Assembly (NCBI RefSeq): GCF_036311985.1
Contig: NZ_JAZDCJ010000030.1
Origin: JAZDCJ01 sp036311985
GTDB lineage: Bacteria > Actinomycetota > Actinomycetes > Actinomycetales > Micrococcaceae
Direction: 5' to 3' (one strand)
Length of the DNA: 64,000 nt
Shown: piece by piece, positions 1-7,911 of the stretch
Layout of the letters: every line of letters starts with the position of its first letter
Numbering within the stretch: position 1 is the stretch's first letter
Made by a program: the position numbers and the translations under genes
Notes under the pieces: generated by a model
What the model was told of the DNA's origin: nothing
What the model saw: only the letters and a program-made list of their open reading frames with translations
Database searches by the model: none

Positions 1-1
1 G

Positions 2-55
2 TGTTAACGCCGACCGAAAATAGGGCCATTTCTGCCAACTGAAAATAGGGCCACC
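2..55 (+). repeat. IS21 left terminal inverted repeat
   Basis: The first 28 bases match the other end with one difference. A second GAAAATAGGGCCA block follows at 41-53. These repeated blocks are the presumed IstA binding sites. Confidence 0.85.
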
Positions 56-66
56 GGGTTGCGGTT

Positions 67-825
67 CTATTGTGCCTGAGGTCTTGTGGTGGTTCTGTTG
101 CGGAGCCGGTAGCTGCTGCCGGTGAGGTTGAGAACCTCCGCGTGGTGGACGATGCGGTCGATCATGGCTGAGGCGACCGTAGCGTCGCCGAAGACCTCGC
201 CCCAACGGCTGAACGCCAGGTTCGAGGTGAGGACCAGCGAGGCGTGCTCATACCTGGACGAGACCAGTTGGAAGAACAGGTTCGCCGAGTCCTGGTCGAA
301 CGGGATGTATCCGACCTCGTCGACGATCAGCAGCTTGTAGCGGCGCAGCTTTGTCAGTTCCTGGGGCAGGCGTCCGCGTTCGTGCGCCTCGGCGAGGCGA
401 GCGACCCAGCCGGTGGCGGTGTCGAACAGGACCCGGTGCCCGGCGCGGGCGGCCTTGATCCCGATGCCCACGGCCAAATGCGTTTTGCCGGTGCCGGGAG
501 GACCGAGCAGGACCACGTTCTTGGCTTCCTCGAGGAAGACCCCGGTGCCGAGGTGGGCCACCAGGTTGCGGTCGGCGGCCGGCTGGTGGTCGAAGTTGAA
601 CTCCTCGATGGTCTTGGCGCCGGGGAAGCGGGCGGCACGGATCCGCAGGGCCGCCCCGGAGGCTTCGCGCTCGGCGACCTCGCGGCTGAGCACGGCGGCT
701 AGGTACTCCTCGTGGGACCAGCCCGCTTCCCGGGCGCGGTCGCCCAGGGCACGGTAGCCGTCGGTGATGCGCGGGGCGCGTAATGCCCGGGCGTAGTACT
801 CGATGCTCTTCGCCGGCTCGCTCAC
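67..825 (-). CDS. istB: IS21-type helper ATPase IstB
   Basis: 252 residues, AAA+ family related to DnaC. It has a Walker A motif GPPGTGKTH (about residues 108-116), a Walker B LLIVDEVGYIP, and a sensor-like LTSNLAFSRW. In IS21 elements IstB assists IstA in target selection and strand transfer. The start is GTG at 825 inside the istA stop. The frame is uninterrupted to its stop next to the left repeat. Confidence 0.92.
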   Translation of the reverse strand: MSEPAKSIEYYARALRAPRITDGYRALGDRAREAGWSHEEYLAAVLSREVAEREASGAALRIRAARFPGAKTIEEFNFDHQPAADRNLVAHLGTGVFLEEAKNVVLLGPPGTGKTHLAVGIGIKAARAGHRVLFDTATGWVARLAEAHERGRLPQELTKLRRYKLLIVDEVGYIPFDQDSANLFFQLVSSRYEHASLVLTSNLAFSRWGEVFGDATVASAMIDRIVHHAEVLNLTGSSYRLRNRTTTRPQAQ

Positions 826-2057
826 CGGCCGGCCTCCGCCAGTTCACGCGCATCGTCCGGGACGGCGAGGCCGAAGAGCCGGTCGTAGATGCCCAGATCG
901 CGTTCCTGGACCTCGGCGTGGCGGCCGGTCCTGATGGTGCGGTGGGCGCGGCGCAGGGCGGCGGCCCTGTCGACGTGGGCCGGATCGGTAAGGATCTGGT
1001 GGCGCGCCCAACGTCGTTCGTGCTTGGCCAGCAACGTCCCGCCGGCAGTGACGGTCACCTGCTCGAGGTCCGCGGCCACGTCCACGATCCGCCCGATCGC
1101 CGACGGGTCGACGGAGTAGTCGTTGGAGAACACCCGCACGTAGTAGTCCCGCGGCAGCCGGATGCTCTTGCGCAACCCAGTCTCGGGCGCCAGCGGTGCC
1201 AGCGGGCGCATCGCCTCGCGGTCGCGCAACACGAGCTCGGCGGGCCGTCCGTGGCGGGAGCGCGAGTAGCGGGCATTGGCCCGCGGCAACCAGTCGGCCA
1301 GCTGCTCGTTGAAGTCGCCCGGGCAGGCGAAGGTCCGGCCGGGCATGAAGCCTTGGCGGAAGAACCGGTTCATCCGCTCCACCATGCCCTTGGACTCCGG
1401 GTCGTTCGGCGGCAGTTGGCGGATCGTGCAGCCCAGCACCCCGGCGAAAGACGCGGCCGGATCCGTCAGCCGGCCCTGGCCGATGCCGCTCTCGTTGTCC
1501 CAGACCAGCCGCTCGGGGACCGCGGCCGCGTCCTGGATCAGCGACCACATCCCGCCCAACAGGTCCGGCGTGGTGCGGGTGGGGATCATCCGGGCCTGGA
1601 TGAAGCCGGAGAAGGTGCTGGTCATGACCAGCACCGGCGGCTTGCCCTGTTGGCCGTGCCCGAGCGGTAGCGGCTCGTGCGGGAACCAGAGGTCGCATTG
1701 GACCGCCTTGCCCGGTTCGTGGACCAGCCGGTCCACCGGGTCCGCCGGCAGATACTCGGGCCGGATCTGGCGGACCTTGTCGCGGAACAGGGACGCCGAT
1801 CCCGTCCATCCCACGCGTTCGGCCAGCACGGTGGCCGGCATCGTCGGAGTCCTGGCCAGCAGGGTCCGGACCCGGCCGGCGTAGGAGTCGAAGCTCGAAC
1901 CTGCCGACGCCCGCTCGTACTTAGGCGGCCGGTCTGATTCCAGCGCCCGGTCAACCGTTCCCCGCGAAACCCCGAGCTGCGTGGCCAGCTCTCTCTTAGA
2001 GATCTTCTCCGTCGCGTACCGGTGGCGAATCTGCGCCCAAACGTCCAATGTGATCAC
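822..2057 (-). CDS. istA: IS21-type transposase IstA
   Basis: 411 residues, normal for IstA. It cuts and joins the element ends. The N-terminus holds a helix-turn-helix (KISKRELATQLGVSRGTVDR, about residues 18-37). The integrase-type catalytic core shows the three acidic residues in VQCDLWF, VWDNESG and DPESKGMVER. A C-terminal beta-barrel-like region follows. The start is GTG at 2057. Its TGA stop overlaps the GTG start of istB (GTGA), so translation is probably coupled. Confidence 0.92.
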   Translation of the reverse strand: MITLDVWAQIRHRYATEKISKRELATQLGVSRGTVDRALESDRPPKYERASAGSSFDSYAGRVRTLLARTPTMPATVLAERVGWTGSASLFRDKVRQIRPEYLPADPVDRLVHEPGKAVQCDLWFPHEPLPLGHGQQGKPPVLVMTSTFSGFIQARMIPTRTTPDLLGGMWSLIQDAAAVPERLVWDNESGIGQGRLTDPAASFAGVLGCTIRQLPPNDPESKGMVERMNRFFRQGFMPGRTFACPGDFNEQLADWLPRANARYSRSRHGRPAELVLRDREAMRPLAPLAPETGLRKSIRLPRDYYVRVFSNDYSVDPSAIGRIVDVAADLEQVTVTAGGTLLAKHERRWARHQILTDPAHVDRAAALRRAHRTIRTGRHAEVQERDLGIYDRLFGLAVPDDARELAEAGR

Positions 2058-2072
2058 CTTCCATGATGGTCA

Positions 2073-2126
2073 GGTGGCCTCATTTTCAGTTGGCGTTCTT
2101 GGCCCTATTTTCGGTCGGCGTCAACA
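2073..2126 (-). repeat. IS21 right terminal inverted repeat
   Basis: Reverse complement of the left end, with a matching outer block and one altered base run in the inner block (GAAAATGAGGCCA). It lies just upstream of istA and therefore also overlaps its promoter region. Confidence 0.85.
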
Positions 2127-2350
2127 CGCAGAAATCTGCTTATCCCGCGCCCAGTCAGCGCGTACAGCTTAGCTGCAGGCAGGAGCCATAGGTACCCACT
2201 GGCATAGGCCGGAAACAATAGGGTCTCCGGCCTGCTTCCTTCAGACTCTGAAGGCGCAATGGACAGATAGCCCGAATCGCCGCGGCTCCGGGTCCTGTCT
2301 CGAATCTTTACTGACCTGAAGACCACGGCGCACGAGCCAACCTTCAAACC

Positions 2351-2369
2351 TGACGCCGGCTACGCGTCA
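2351..2369 (-). terminator. Hairpin after the alcohol dehydrogenase gene
   Basis: TGACGC and GCGTCA form a 6-bp stem with a 7-base loop, 3 bases past the stop codon on the minus strand, followed by GGTTTG. This is terminator-like but has only a short T run. The rest of 2127-2350 contains a second stem, AGGCCGGA (2206-2213) with TCCGGCCT (2226-2233), and no convincing gene. Confidence 0.4.
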
Positions 2370-2372
2370 GCC

Positions 2373-3413
2373 CTAGGGCGCGATCATCACCTTGAGCGCC
2401 TCGCGGGCGTCCATCGCCGCGTAGCCATCGGCCACGCCGTCGAACCCGACGGTCGAATCGAATACGCGCCCCGGGTCGATCTCGCCGGAGAGCACCTGCG
2501 GGATCGCGGCCTTGATGTACGCGCGGACGGGCGCGGGCCCGCCGGTGAGCGCGGCGTTCTTGCCGAAGAGGGATCCGAAGCCGATCGGCGCCGACTCGTA
2601 CTGCGGCACGCCGACGCGGGAGATCACGCCGCCGGGGCGGACCACGCCGTAGGCCTGCTCGTACGCGGGCAGGTGCCCCACGGCCTCGAGGACCACGTGG
2701 CTCCCCTCGCCGCGGGTCAGCTCGAGGACCCGGGCGATGCCCTCCTCGCCGCGTTCCGCTACGACGTCGGACGCCCCGAACTCGCGTCCCAGGTCCGTGC
2801 GGGAGCGGTGCCGGCCCATGAGGATGATCTGCTCGGCGCCCATCTGCCGCGCCGCGAGGACCGCGGACAACCCCACGGCCCCGTCGCCGATCACCGTGAC
2901 GGACTTGCCGGGCTCCACGCGCCCCTGGAAGGCCGCGTGGTATCCGGTCAGGTAGACGTCGGACAGCGTCAGCAGCGAGGCGAGCAGCCCGGAGTCCTCG
3001 CCGACGCCGGGCACGGGGACCAGGCTGCCGGAGGCCTGCGGGATCCGGGCGTACTCGGCCTGCAGCCCGGCGGTCTCGTCCGTGCCGTAGAAGCCCCCGT
3101 GCAGGCAGGAGGTGTGCACGCCCTCGCGGCAGAACACGCACGTGTTGTCGGCGAAGGCGAAGGGCGCGATCACGAGGTCGCCCTTGTTCAGCCCGGTCAC
3201 CTCGGAGCCGAGCTCCTCGACGACGCCGATGAGCTCGTGGCCCATCGACTTGGCCCCTTCGCCCGCGGGGAGGGAGTGGTAGGGGTGCAGGTCGGAGCCG
3301 CAGATGCAGGCGCGCACGGTGCGCACGATCGCGTCGGTGGGCTGCTGGATCACGGGATCCGGGACGTCCTCGACGCGGACGTCGCCGGCTCCGTACATAA
3401 AAGTGGCCTTCAA
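2373..3413 (-). CDS. Zinc-dependent alcohol dehydrogenase (MDR family)
   Basis: 346 residues, medium-chain dehydrogenase/reductase. Catalytic zinc ligands are visible in CICGSDLHPYH (Cys about 38) and GHE (about 59-61). The structural zinc lobe is NTCVFCREGVHTSCLHGGF. The Rossmann nucleotide site is VIGDGAVGLSAV. It probably oxidises an alcohol or reduces an aldehyde with NAD(P); the substrate is unknown. I chose TTG at 3413 because GAGGAG lies 9 bases upstream; the next ATG is five codons in. It is downstream of, and on the same strand as, a cupin gene 33 bases away, so the two probably form an operon. Confidence 0.85.
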   Translation of the reverse strand: MKATFMYGAGDVRVEDVPDPVIQQPTDAIVRTVRACICGSDLHPYHSLPAGEGAKSMGHELIGVVEELGSEVTGLNKGDLVIAPFAFADNTCVFCREGVHTSCLHGGFYGTDETAGLQAEYARIPQASGSLVPVPGVGEDSGLLASLLTLSDVYLTGYHAAFQGRVEPGKSVTVIGDGAVGLSAVLAARQMGAEQIILMGRHRSRTDLGREFGASDVVAERGEEGIARVLELTRGEGSHVVLEAVGHLPAYEQAYGVVRPGGVISRVGVPQYESAPIGFGSLFGKNAALTGGPAPVRAYIKAAIPQVLSGEIDPGRVFDSTVGFDGVADGYAAMDAREALKVMIAP

Positions 3414-3446
3414 GGTGTGTTTCTCCTCGGTGTGGTGGGTCGGCGG

Positions 3447-3860
3447 CTAGGCGTCGGCGGGCCCGGCGGCGTACTCGGCGTCGGAGACCTGCTCGAGCCA
3501 CGTGGTCGTCGTGGCGGGGTCCTCGCCCTGGTCCAGCAGGGCGAGGTGCACCATGAAGCGGTCCGGCGCGGCGCCGTGCCAATGCTCCTCCCCCGGCGGG
3601 GTGTAGACGGTCTGGCCGGGCAGGACCCGCAGGACCTCGCCGCCGCGGGACTGCATGTAGGCGACACCCTCGGTCACGTGGAGGGTCTGGCCCCGGGCGT
3701 GGGAATGCCAGGCCGTGCGCGCGCCGGGCGCGAACCGCACCGTGGCCGCGGTCATCGACTGGCCCTCCTGGCGCGGCGAGGCGATCGGATCCACCCAGAC
3801 GTCGCCCGTGAATCGCTCCGGCGGGTTCTTGGCCGTCGGGGCGGGTTCGATGATCTCCAT
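3447..3860 (-). CDS. Cupin-domain protein, carboxymuconolactone-decarboxylase-associated type
   Basis: 137 residues with a single cupin fold. The metal-binding motif is seen as AWHSHARGQTLHVTEG followed by PGEEHWHGA. Proteins of this type, such as (R)-mandelonitrile lyase-like cupins, often travel with oxidoreductases in detoxification operons. The role here is inferred from the adjacent dehydrogenase. ATG at 3860 follows a GAGGAGGAG ribosome-binding site. The substrate cannot be named. Confidence 0.75.
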   Translation of the reverse strand: MEIIEPAPTAKNPPERFTGDVWVDPIASPRQEGQSMTAATVRFAPGARTAWHSHARGQTLHVTEGVAYMQSRGGEVLRVLPGQTVYTPPGEEHWHGAAPDRFMVHLALLDQGEDPATTTTWLEQVSDAEYAAGPADA

Positions 3861-3973
3861 GCTGGCTCCTCCTCGGTGGCTCGCGGAATCGTGCCGCGAT
3901 CCACGCTAAGGGCGCTGCCGGCGCCGCGGGAGGCCCTGTCAGTACCTGTGGGCGCCGTCACGCGGAGGCAAGG

Positions 3974-4465
3974 GTACGACGGCGGCGCGGCACCGCCGTC
4001 GTCCTGGCCGGCTGCGGCGCGGGAATCGGCGGCCCCGTCACGGCCCTCTCCGCGCCCGGCGCGACGTGCATCGAGCTCCGCGGGCACGAGGAGGCGCTGT
4101 TCGGCACGGTCCTGCGCACCGGGGACGGCGACGAGGGAACGCTGACCGGCGTCGAGCTCCTCGATGCCGACGGGCTGGAGGTGACCGGTTCCTGGCTCAT
4201 CGAGCCGGCGAAAGACGGGACGGTGATCGGCTCGGAGCTGCTGCCCGTCGACGGACCCCACGCGGACCAGTGGGAGGCCCGCCGCGAGGCCGTCGGCACC
4301 ACGGTCACCTCGGGAGACGTGAACCTGCTGGTGCAGTTGCGCCTGGCCGACGGCGCCGGGCGCGGCACGGCCTCCGGACTGGCGATCAGCCAGGAGGCGG
4401 ACGGCCGCGGCTACCGGGACACGACGCCCGAGGCGATCGAGCTGGTGACCGGGGACTGCACCTGA
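3974..4465 (+). pseudogene. Lipoprotein gene lacking a start codon
   Basis: The frame encodes a signal peptide with a lipobox (RRRRGTAVVLAGCGAG) and then about 145 residues of a soluble, slightly acidic domain ending at 4465. The frame is open from 3854, but there is no ATG, GTG, TTG or CTG before the lipobox. The first usable start is GTG at 4181, after the lipidation site. The lost start coincides with a copy of the GTACGACGGCGG repeat (3974-3985), followed by CCGCCGTCGT, so the repeat may have replaced the 5' end. Either it is a decayed gene or it starts at a non-standard codon. Function unknown. Confidence 0.55.
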
Positions 4466-4575
4466 CGCCGCGCCCGGCACCCCCTCTATTCCGCATCACT
4501 CTCCACTCCCTCGGTCTGGGGAATGGTCGGAGCTAACGTGTCAGGTTTCGGATCCCGGCGGGAATGTAAGGGTTG

Positions 4576-5136
4576 ATGGACCACCGGACCGAGGATGCGA
4601 TGACCACAGAGATTGACGACCCACCCGTCGGCAGACCACCCGAAAGCACACGCTGCCGCGATTTCGAGCGTTTCTTTGCCGCCCATCACGTCCCGGCCAT
4701 CCGGTATGGACTGCGCCGTGGCTTGTCGGAGGCCGACGCGAAGGAGGTCGCGGCCGACGCGCTCCAGGTGGTGTGGGAGAAGTGCCCGGTTCTCGTCGAC
4801 TCCGCGGTGCCGTTCCTCTACCGGGCGTGTAGGAATCTGTTGCTGCACGCCCTGCGGAGCGGGCGCCGGCGCACCGAAGCCGAGGACCGCGCCCGCAGGG
4901 CCTTCGTCATCGCCGACGCGGGGCATGACGCCGAAGCGCTCGATCACGTCCGCGATGCCGTCGACGCCCTGGGGGAACCCGCCCGGGAGATCATCCGCCT
5001 GCTCTATTGGGACGGCCTCACCGCGGCGCAAGCGGCCGCCGTCGTCGGCAGCACGGAACAAGCGGTCTGGGCGCAAGCCAGCCGGGCCCGTCGCCAACTC
5101 GCCCGGATCCTGAAGGAGAACCAGCATGAGCACTGA
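4576..5136 (+). CDS. ECF-type RNA polymerase sigma factor
   Basis: About 186 residues. Region 2 is recognisable as ADALQVVWEKCPV with FLYRACRNLL. Region 4 is EPAREIIRLLYWDGLTAAQAAAVVG followed by VWAQASRARRQLARIL, a helix-turn-helix. It overlaps the next gene by 11 bases. That gene encodes a one-pass membrane protein, an arrangement typical of a sigma factor with its regulator or target. ATG at 4576 follows AAGGG; an in-frame TTG lies just before it, and ATG at 4600 is an alternative. A half copy of the gene-end palindrome lies upstream at 4492-4510. Confidence 0.85.
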   Translation: MDHRTEDAMTTEIDDPPVGRPPESTRCRDFERFFAAHHVPAIRYGLRRGLSEADAKEVAADALQVVWEKCPVLVDSAVPFLYRACRNLLLHALRSGRRRTEAEDRARRAFVIADAGHDAEALDHVRDAVDALGEPAREIIRLLYWDGLTAAQAAAVVGSTEQAVWAQASRARRQLARILKENQHEH

Positions 5137-6229
5137 CCTCGAAGCCACGCTGCGCCGGGCCGACCCGGCCGCGGGCTATGTCCCCGATATCGACGCCGGC
5201 ACCGTCTTGGCGGCGATCCTCGACACCCCCGGCCGCGCCAGCGACTGCGCGCGCCCGGTCGATGCTCCCATTCCGCTCCCCGCGGGTCCGGCGGCCGGAC
5301 GTCGACGCCGGTGGACGGTCCGGACGGCGATGTTCGCCTCGGCAGCGGCCGTCCTGGCCGTTGCCGTCATCGTTCTCGCGGGCCATTCCCTGGCCCCCTC
5401 CGCGGCAGTGGCCGGCCGCGTTCCCGCCCTGGTGGCGAGCGAGACCGGGCAGTCGAGGGACGCGGCGCTGAAGGATCTCCTCCTCAAGGCCCAAGGGAGC
5501 GACGACCCGGCGGGATACGATCCGGGCACGTTCCACATCCGGTTCCTCAACGAGTCCTACGTGCCGAGCGGCCCCGGCAGCGGGGATCCCAGCTCGGTCT
5601 TCAGCCCGGTCAGCGAAACGGAAACCGTCATCACGCCGCTGCCCGATGGCCGGTTCCAAGGCCGGGTGACCTACTGGGGCATCTTCTCGGCGAGGACCGG
5701 CGAACGCATTCCAGACTTCGACCGCACGACGGGCGAACGGATCCCGCCGGGAACCGAGGTCGTGTACGAGTTCACGCGCGAGGGGCAGCAGGGTCAGTCC
5801 ATGGAGTCCACCGTTCCCGATACGGCCGAGGCCATCCACGAGTTGGTCCACGACTACTCGACCCCGGATTCCGCGATGTTCACCGGGTCGCGGGAGGTGG
5901 CCCTGTTCGAGGTCCTCGGGTTCGCCATGGCGGGCTGGAACCCCAGCCAGGACCAGAGCGCCGCGGTGCTCGAGCTGCTCATGGACATGCCGCACGTCGA
6001 GTTCGACGGCCAGGTCGCGGACCGCATGGGCCGCCCGGGCCTGATGTTCTCCGCCACGGGCAGCTACGCCCCGGGGACCGTGACCGACGACCGGAACACC
6101 TACCGGCATTCGTTCATCTTCGATCCGGAGACGGGCCACCTCAACGCCTACGAGCAAGTGGCCGGCGAGGACATCGACTACTTCGTCCCGGGCGGCACGC
6201 TCCGCAGCGCGACCGTCGCCATGCCCTAG
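5126..6229 (+). CDS. CU044_5270-family single-pass membrane protein
   Basis: 367 residues. A cytoplasmic N-terminus of about 65 residues ends in RRRR, one membrane segment follows (MFASAAAVLAVAVIVLAG, about 70-90), and a large extracytoplasmic domain comes after. The domain resembles CU044_5270-family proteins, common next to ECF sigma factors in actinobacteria. It lacks the zinc anti-sigma signature, so an anti-sigma role is only a possibility. The stop codon TAG lies at the exact insertion point of the IS5-type element: the TA target duplication supplies the T and A and the first base of the element the G. Confidence 0.7.
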   Translation: MSTDLEATLRRADPAAGYVPDIDAGTVLAAILDTPGRASDCARPVDAPIPLPAGPAAGRRRRWTVRTAMFASAAAVLAVAVIVLAGHSLAPSAAVAGRVPALVASETGQSRDAALKDLLLKAQGSDDPAGYDPGTFHIRFLNESYVPSGPGSGDPSSVFSPVSETETVITPLPDGRFQGRVTYWGIFSARTGERIPDFDRTTGERIPPGTEVVYEFTREGQQGQSMESTVPDTAEAIHELVHDYSTPDSAMFTGSREVALFEVLGFAMAGWNPSQDQSAAVLELLMDMPHVEFDGQVADRMGRPGLMFSATGSYAPGTVTDDRNTYRHSFIFDPETGHLNAYEQVAGEDIDYFVPGGTLRSATVAMP

Positions 6230-7170
6230 GGCGTGTCTCCTAAATCGGGGGCGTGCTGGCTGGAATGCTTGAAAGGTGTCGAGAACATCTGTTTTGAGTG
6301 ACGATCAGTGGTCTCGGGTCGAGCCCTTGCTGCCGAGTTCGGATGGGCGGCGGGGTCGCCCGTTCCGGGGTCACCGCCAAGTCGTTGAAGGCATTGTTTA
6401 CCGCTACCGCTGCGGCGTTGCCTGGCGGGATCTTCCCGCAGGGTTCGGTCCGTAGCAGACGGTGTGGAAGCGGCACCGCCGATACGCGTCTGACGGGACG
6501 TGGGACCGGATCCATGGAAAGCTTCTGGCCGAAGCCGATGCCGCGGGGCTGATCGATTGGACCGTGTCGGTGGACTCGACCATCAACCGAGCCCACCAGC
6601 ACGGGACGAACCTTCCCCGCACCACAGGGGGAACTCCCGAATTACAAGAAACTGTTTGCCGAACCGCCTGACCATGCGATTGGCCGGTCCCGAGGCGGCC
6701 TCAGCACCAAGATCCATCACGCGTGCGATGGGAAAGGCCGGCCCCCGGTAATGATTCTCGGCCCCGGACAGGGCGGCGACTCTCCCATGTTCCCCGTCGT
6801 CATGGAAGCGGTCCGGGTTCCCCGCCTCGGCGGCGGCCGGGCCAGAACCCGGCCCGATGCGGTGATGGGCGATAAGGCCTACTCGTCCAGGGCGAACCGC
6901 TCCCTGTTGCGCGGCCGTGGCATCAAGGCTGTGATTCCGGAACCCTCCGACCAGATCGGACACCGCAAACGCCGCGGTTCACGCGGAGGGCGGCCGGTGA
7001 ACTTCGACGCTGAGACCTACAAAGGCCTCAATACCGTCGAGAGATCCTTCAGTCTCTTCAAACAATGGCGCGGCATCGCCACCCGCTACGACAAACTCGC
7101 ACTGACCCACCGCGCCGGCGTCGTCCTTTATGCCGTCGTCATCTGGCTACGCCAATAAGGAGACACGCCC
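6229..7170 (+). mobile_element. IS5-family (IS427-like) insertion sequence, decayed
   Basis: The terminal inverted repeats are GGGCGTGTCTCC at 6229-6240 and its complement at 7159-7170. A TA duplication flanks it (6227-6228 and 7171-7172) within CTAG targets on both sides. About 940 bp, typical for the group. The single transposase frame inside is interrupted. Confidence 0.88.
6276..7158 (+). pseudogene. IS5/IS427-type DDE transposase with premature stop
   Basis: Reading from GTG at 6276, the protein begins with the usual SDDQWSRVEPLLPSSDGRRG and YRYRCGVAWRDLP. A TAG at 6453-6455 replaces the conserved Trp codon of the WQTVWKRH motif. After it the frame resumes (RRYASDGTWDRI, SVDSTINRAHQHG with the first catalytic Asp) until 6671. 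The second half (GRSRGGLSTKIHHACDGKGR, GDKAYSSR, VERSFSLFKQWRGIATRYDK) is in the next frame. The frame change near GGGGGA at about 6628 could be the programmed shift known in this IS group. The TAG cannot be explained that way, so this copy probably makes no transposase. Confidence 0.85.
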
Positions 7171-7233
7171 TAGCGCGGGCCCCGGAACCCGGACGGGCGC
7201 GGCGGAGCAGACCACGCGGGGGCGGGGCCCGGC

Positions 7234-7644
7234 TCAGAGGGCGGCGACCAGCTCCACCTCGAAGCCGTCGGCGTTCTCGAGGTAGGCCGCGTAGGTTTCG
7301 GGCCCGCCGGCGTGCGGGTGCAGCTCGGGGAACAGGAGGCGCCAGCCGTGCCGGGGCGCCTCGGCCGCGAGTTCGTCGACGCTGCCCGGATCACCGGCGT
7401 GGAAGGCGAGGTGGTTCAGTCCCGGACGGCGGCGCTCGTGCTCCGCGCCGAGCAGGTCCGGGGACTGTTCGACGACGAGGTAGGTCCCGCCAAGCCGCCA
7501 GCTGCGCCCGGCCGGCCAGTCCTGGAACGGCTCGTAGCCGAGCTCCCCGAGCAGCCAGCCCCATTGCGCCGCGGCACGGTCGATGTCCGGCACCCACAGC
7601 TCGACGTGGTGCAGCAGTCCGGTCTTCGGCGGGATCCCACGCAT
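7234..7644 (-). CDS. VOC-family (glyoxalase/dioxygenase fold) protein
   Basis: 136 residues, one VOC module pair. It starts LLHHVELWVPDIDRAAAQWGWLL, with a metal-ligand-type His and a closing ENADGFEVELVA carrying Glu. The middle HLAFHAGDPGSVDEL is also typical. Such proteins bind a divalent metal and act in detoxification or ring cleavage; the substrate is not evident. It is a single gene, convergent with the IS and divergent from the basic-protein gene. Confidence 0.8.
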   Translation of the reverse strand: MRGIPPKTGLLHHVELWVPDIDRAAAQWGWLLGELGYEPFQDWPAGRSWRLGGTYLVVEQSPDLLGAEHERRRPGLNHLAFHAGDPGSVDELAAEAPRHGWRLLFPELHPHAGGPETYAAYLENADGFEVELVAAL

Positions 7645-7768
7645 CCGGCGATCCTACCGGAGCCTCGCCGGACGGGGCGCGGCCAGCGGTGCCGTACTGT
7701 GAGGGGCAGGGAGCAACTCCTGCTCCTGTCAGGAAGCGGTTGAACTAGCTTCCGCGAGGAGCACATCC

Positions 7769-7906
7769 ATGGCCAACAAATCCCCGAACAAGTCCTCCGC
7801 CAAGAAGGTCGCCGGCAAGACGATCAAGGAAAAGCGGCTCGACAAGAAGGCGAAGGCCGCCGGGGCCGCGGCCTCGGAGATCGTCTCCATCACCAAGAAG
7901 CGCTGA
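7769..7906 (+). CDS. 45-residue lysine/alanine-rich basic protein
   Basis: A short ATG frame preceded by CGAGGAGCAC, a good ribosome-binding site. Fourteen of 45 residues are lysine or arginine (for example SAKKVAGKTIKEKRLDKKAK), with a final SITKKR. There is no membrane segment or cysteine. The composition resembles histone-H1-like or ribosome-associated small proteins. Only 5 bases separate it from the next gene, so it is probably cotranscribed. Function unknown. Confidence 0.7.
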   Translation: MANKSPNKSSAKKVAGKTIKEKRLDKKAKAAGAAASEIVSITKKR

Positions 7907-7911
7907 TCCGC

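Larger units (their letters stand above)
2..2126 (-). mobile_element. IS21-family insertion sequence, complete
   Basis: The two ends are inverted repeats of about 54 bp beginning TGTTRACGCCGACCG. Each end carries two copies of a roughly 17-bp block with the core GAAAATAGGGCCA (12-28 and 37-53 on the left), the multiple terminal repeats expected for IS21. Between them lie istA and istB on the minus strand, overlapping by 4 bases. Both reading frames are intact, so the copy could be active. The window opens one base before the element, so a target duplication cannot be checked. Confidence 0.9.

Noticed and set aside
2105..2347. 80-residue frame on the minus strand after the IS21 element
   Set aside because: It runs into the IS terminal repeat, has no good ribosome-binding site, and no recognisable features; better left as intergenic.
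6600..6680. Frame change in the IS5-type transposase as proof of decay
   Set aside because: A programmed frameshift at this place is known in the group; only the TAG at 6453 is counted as damage.
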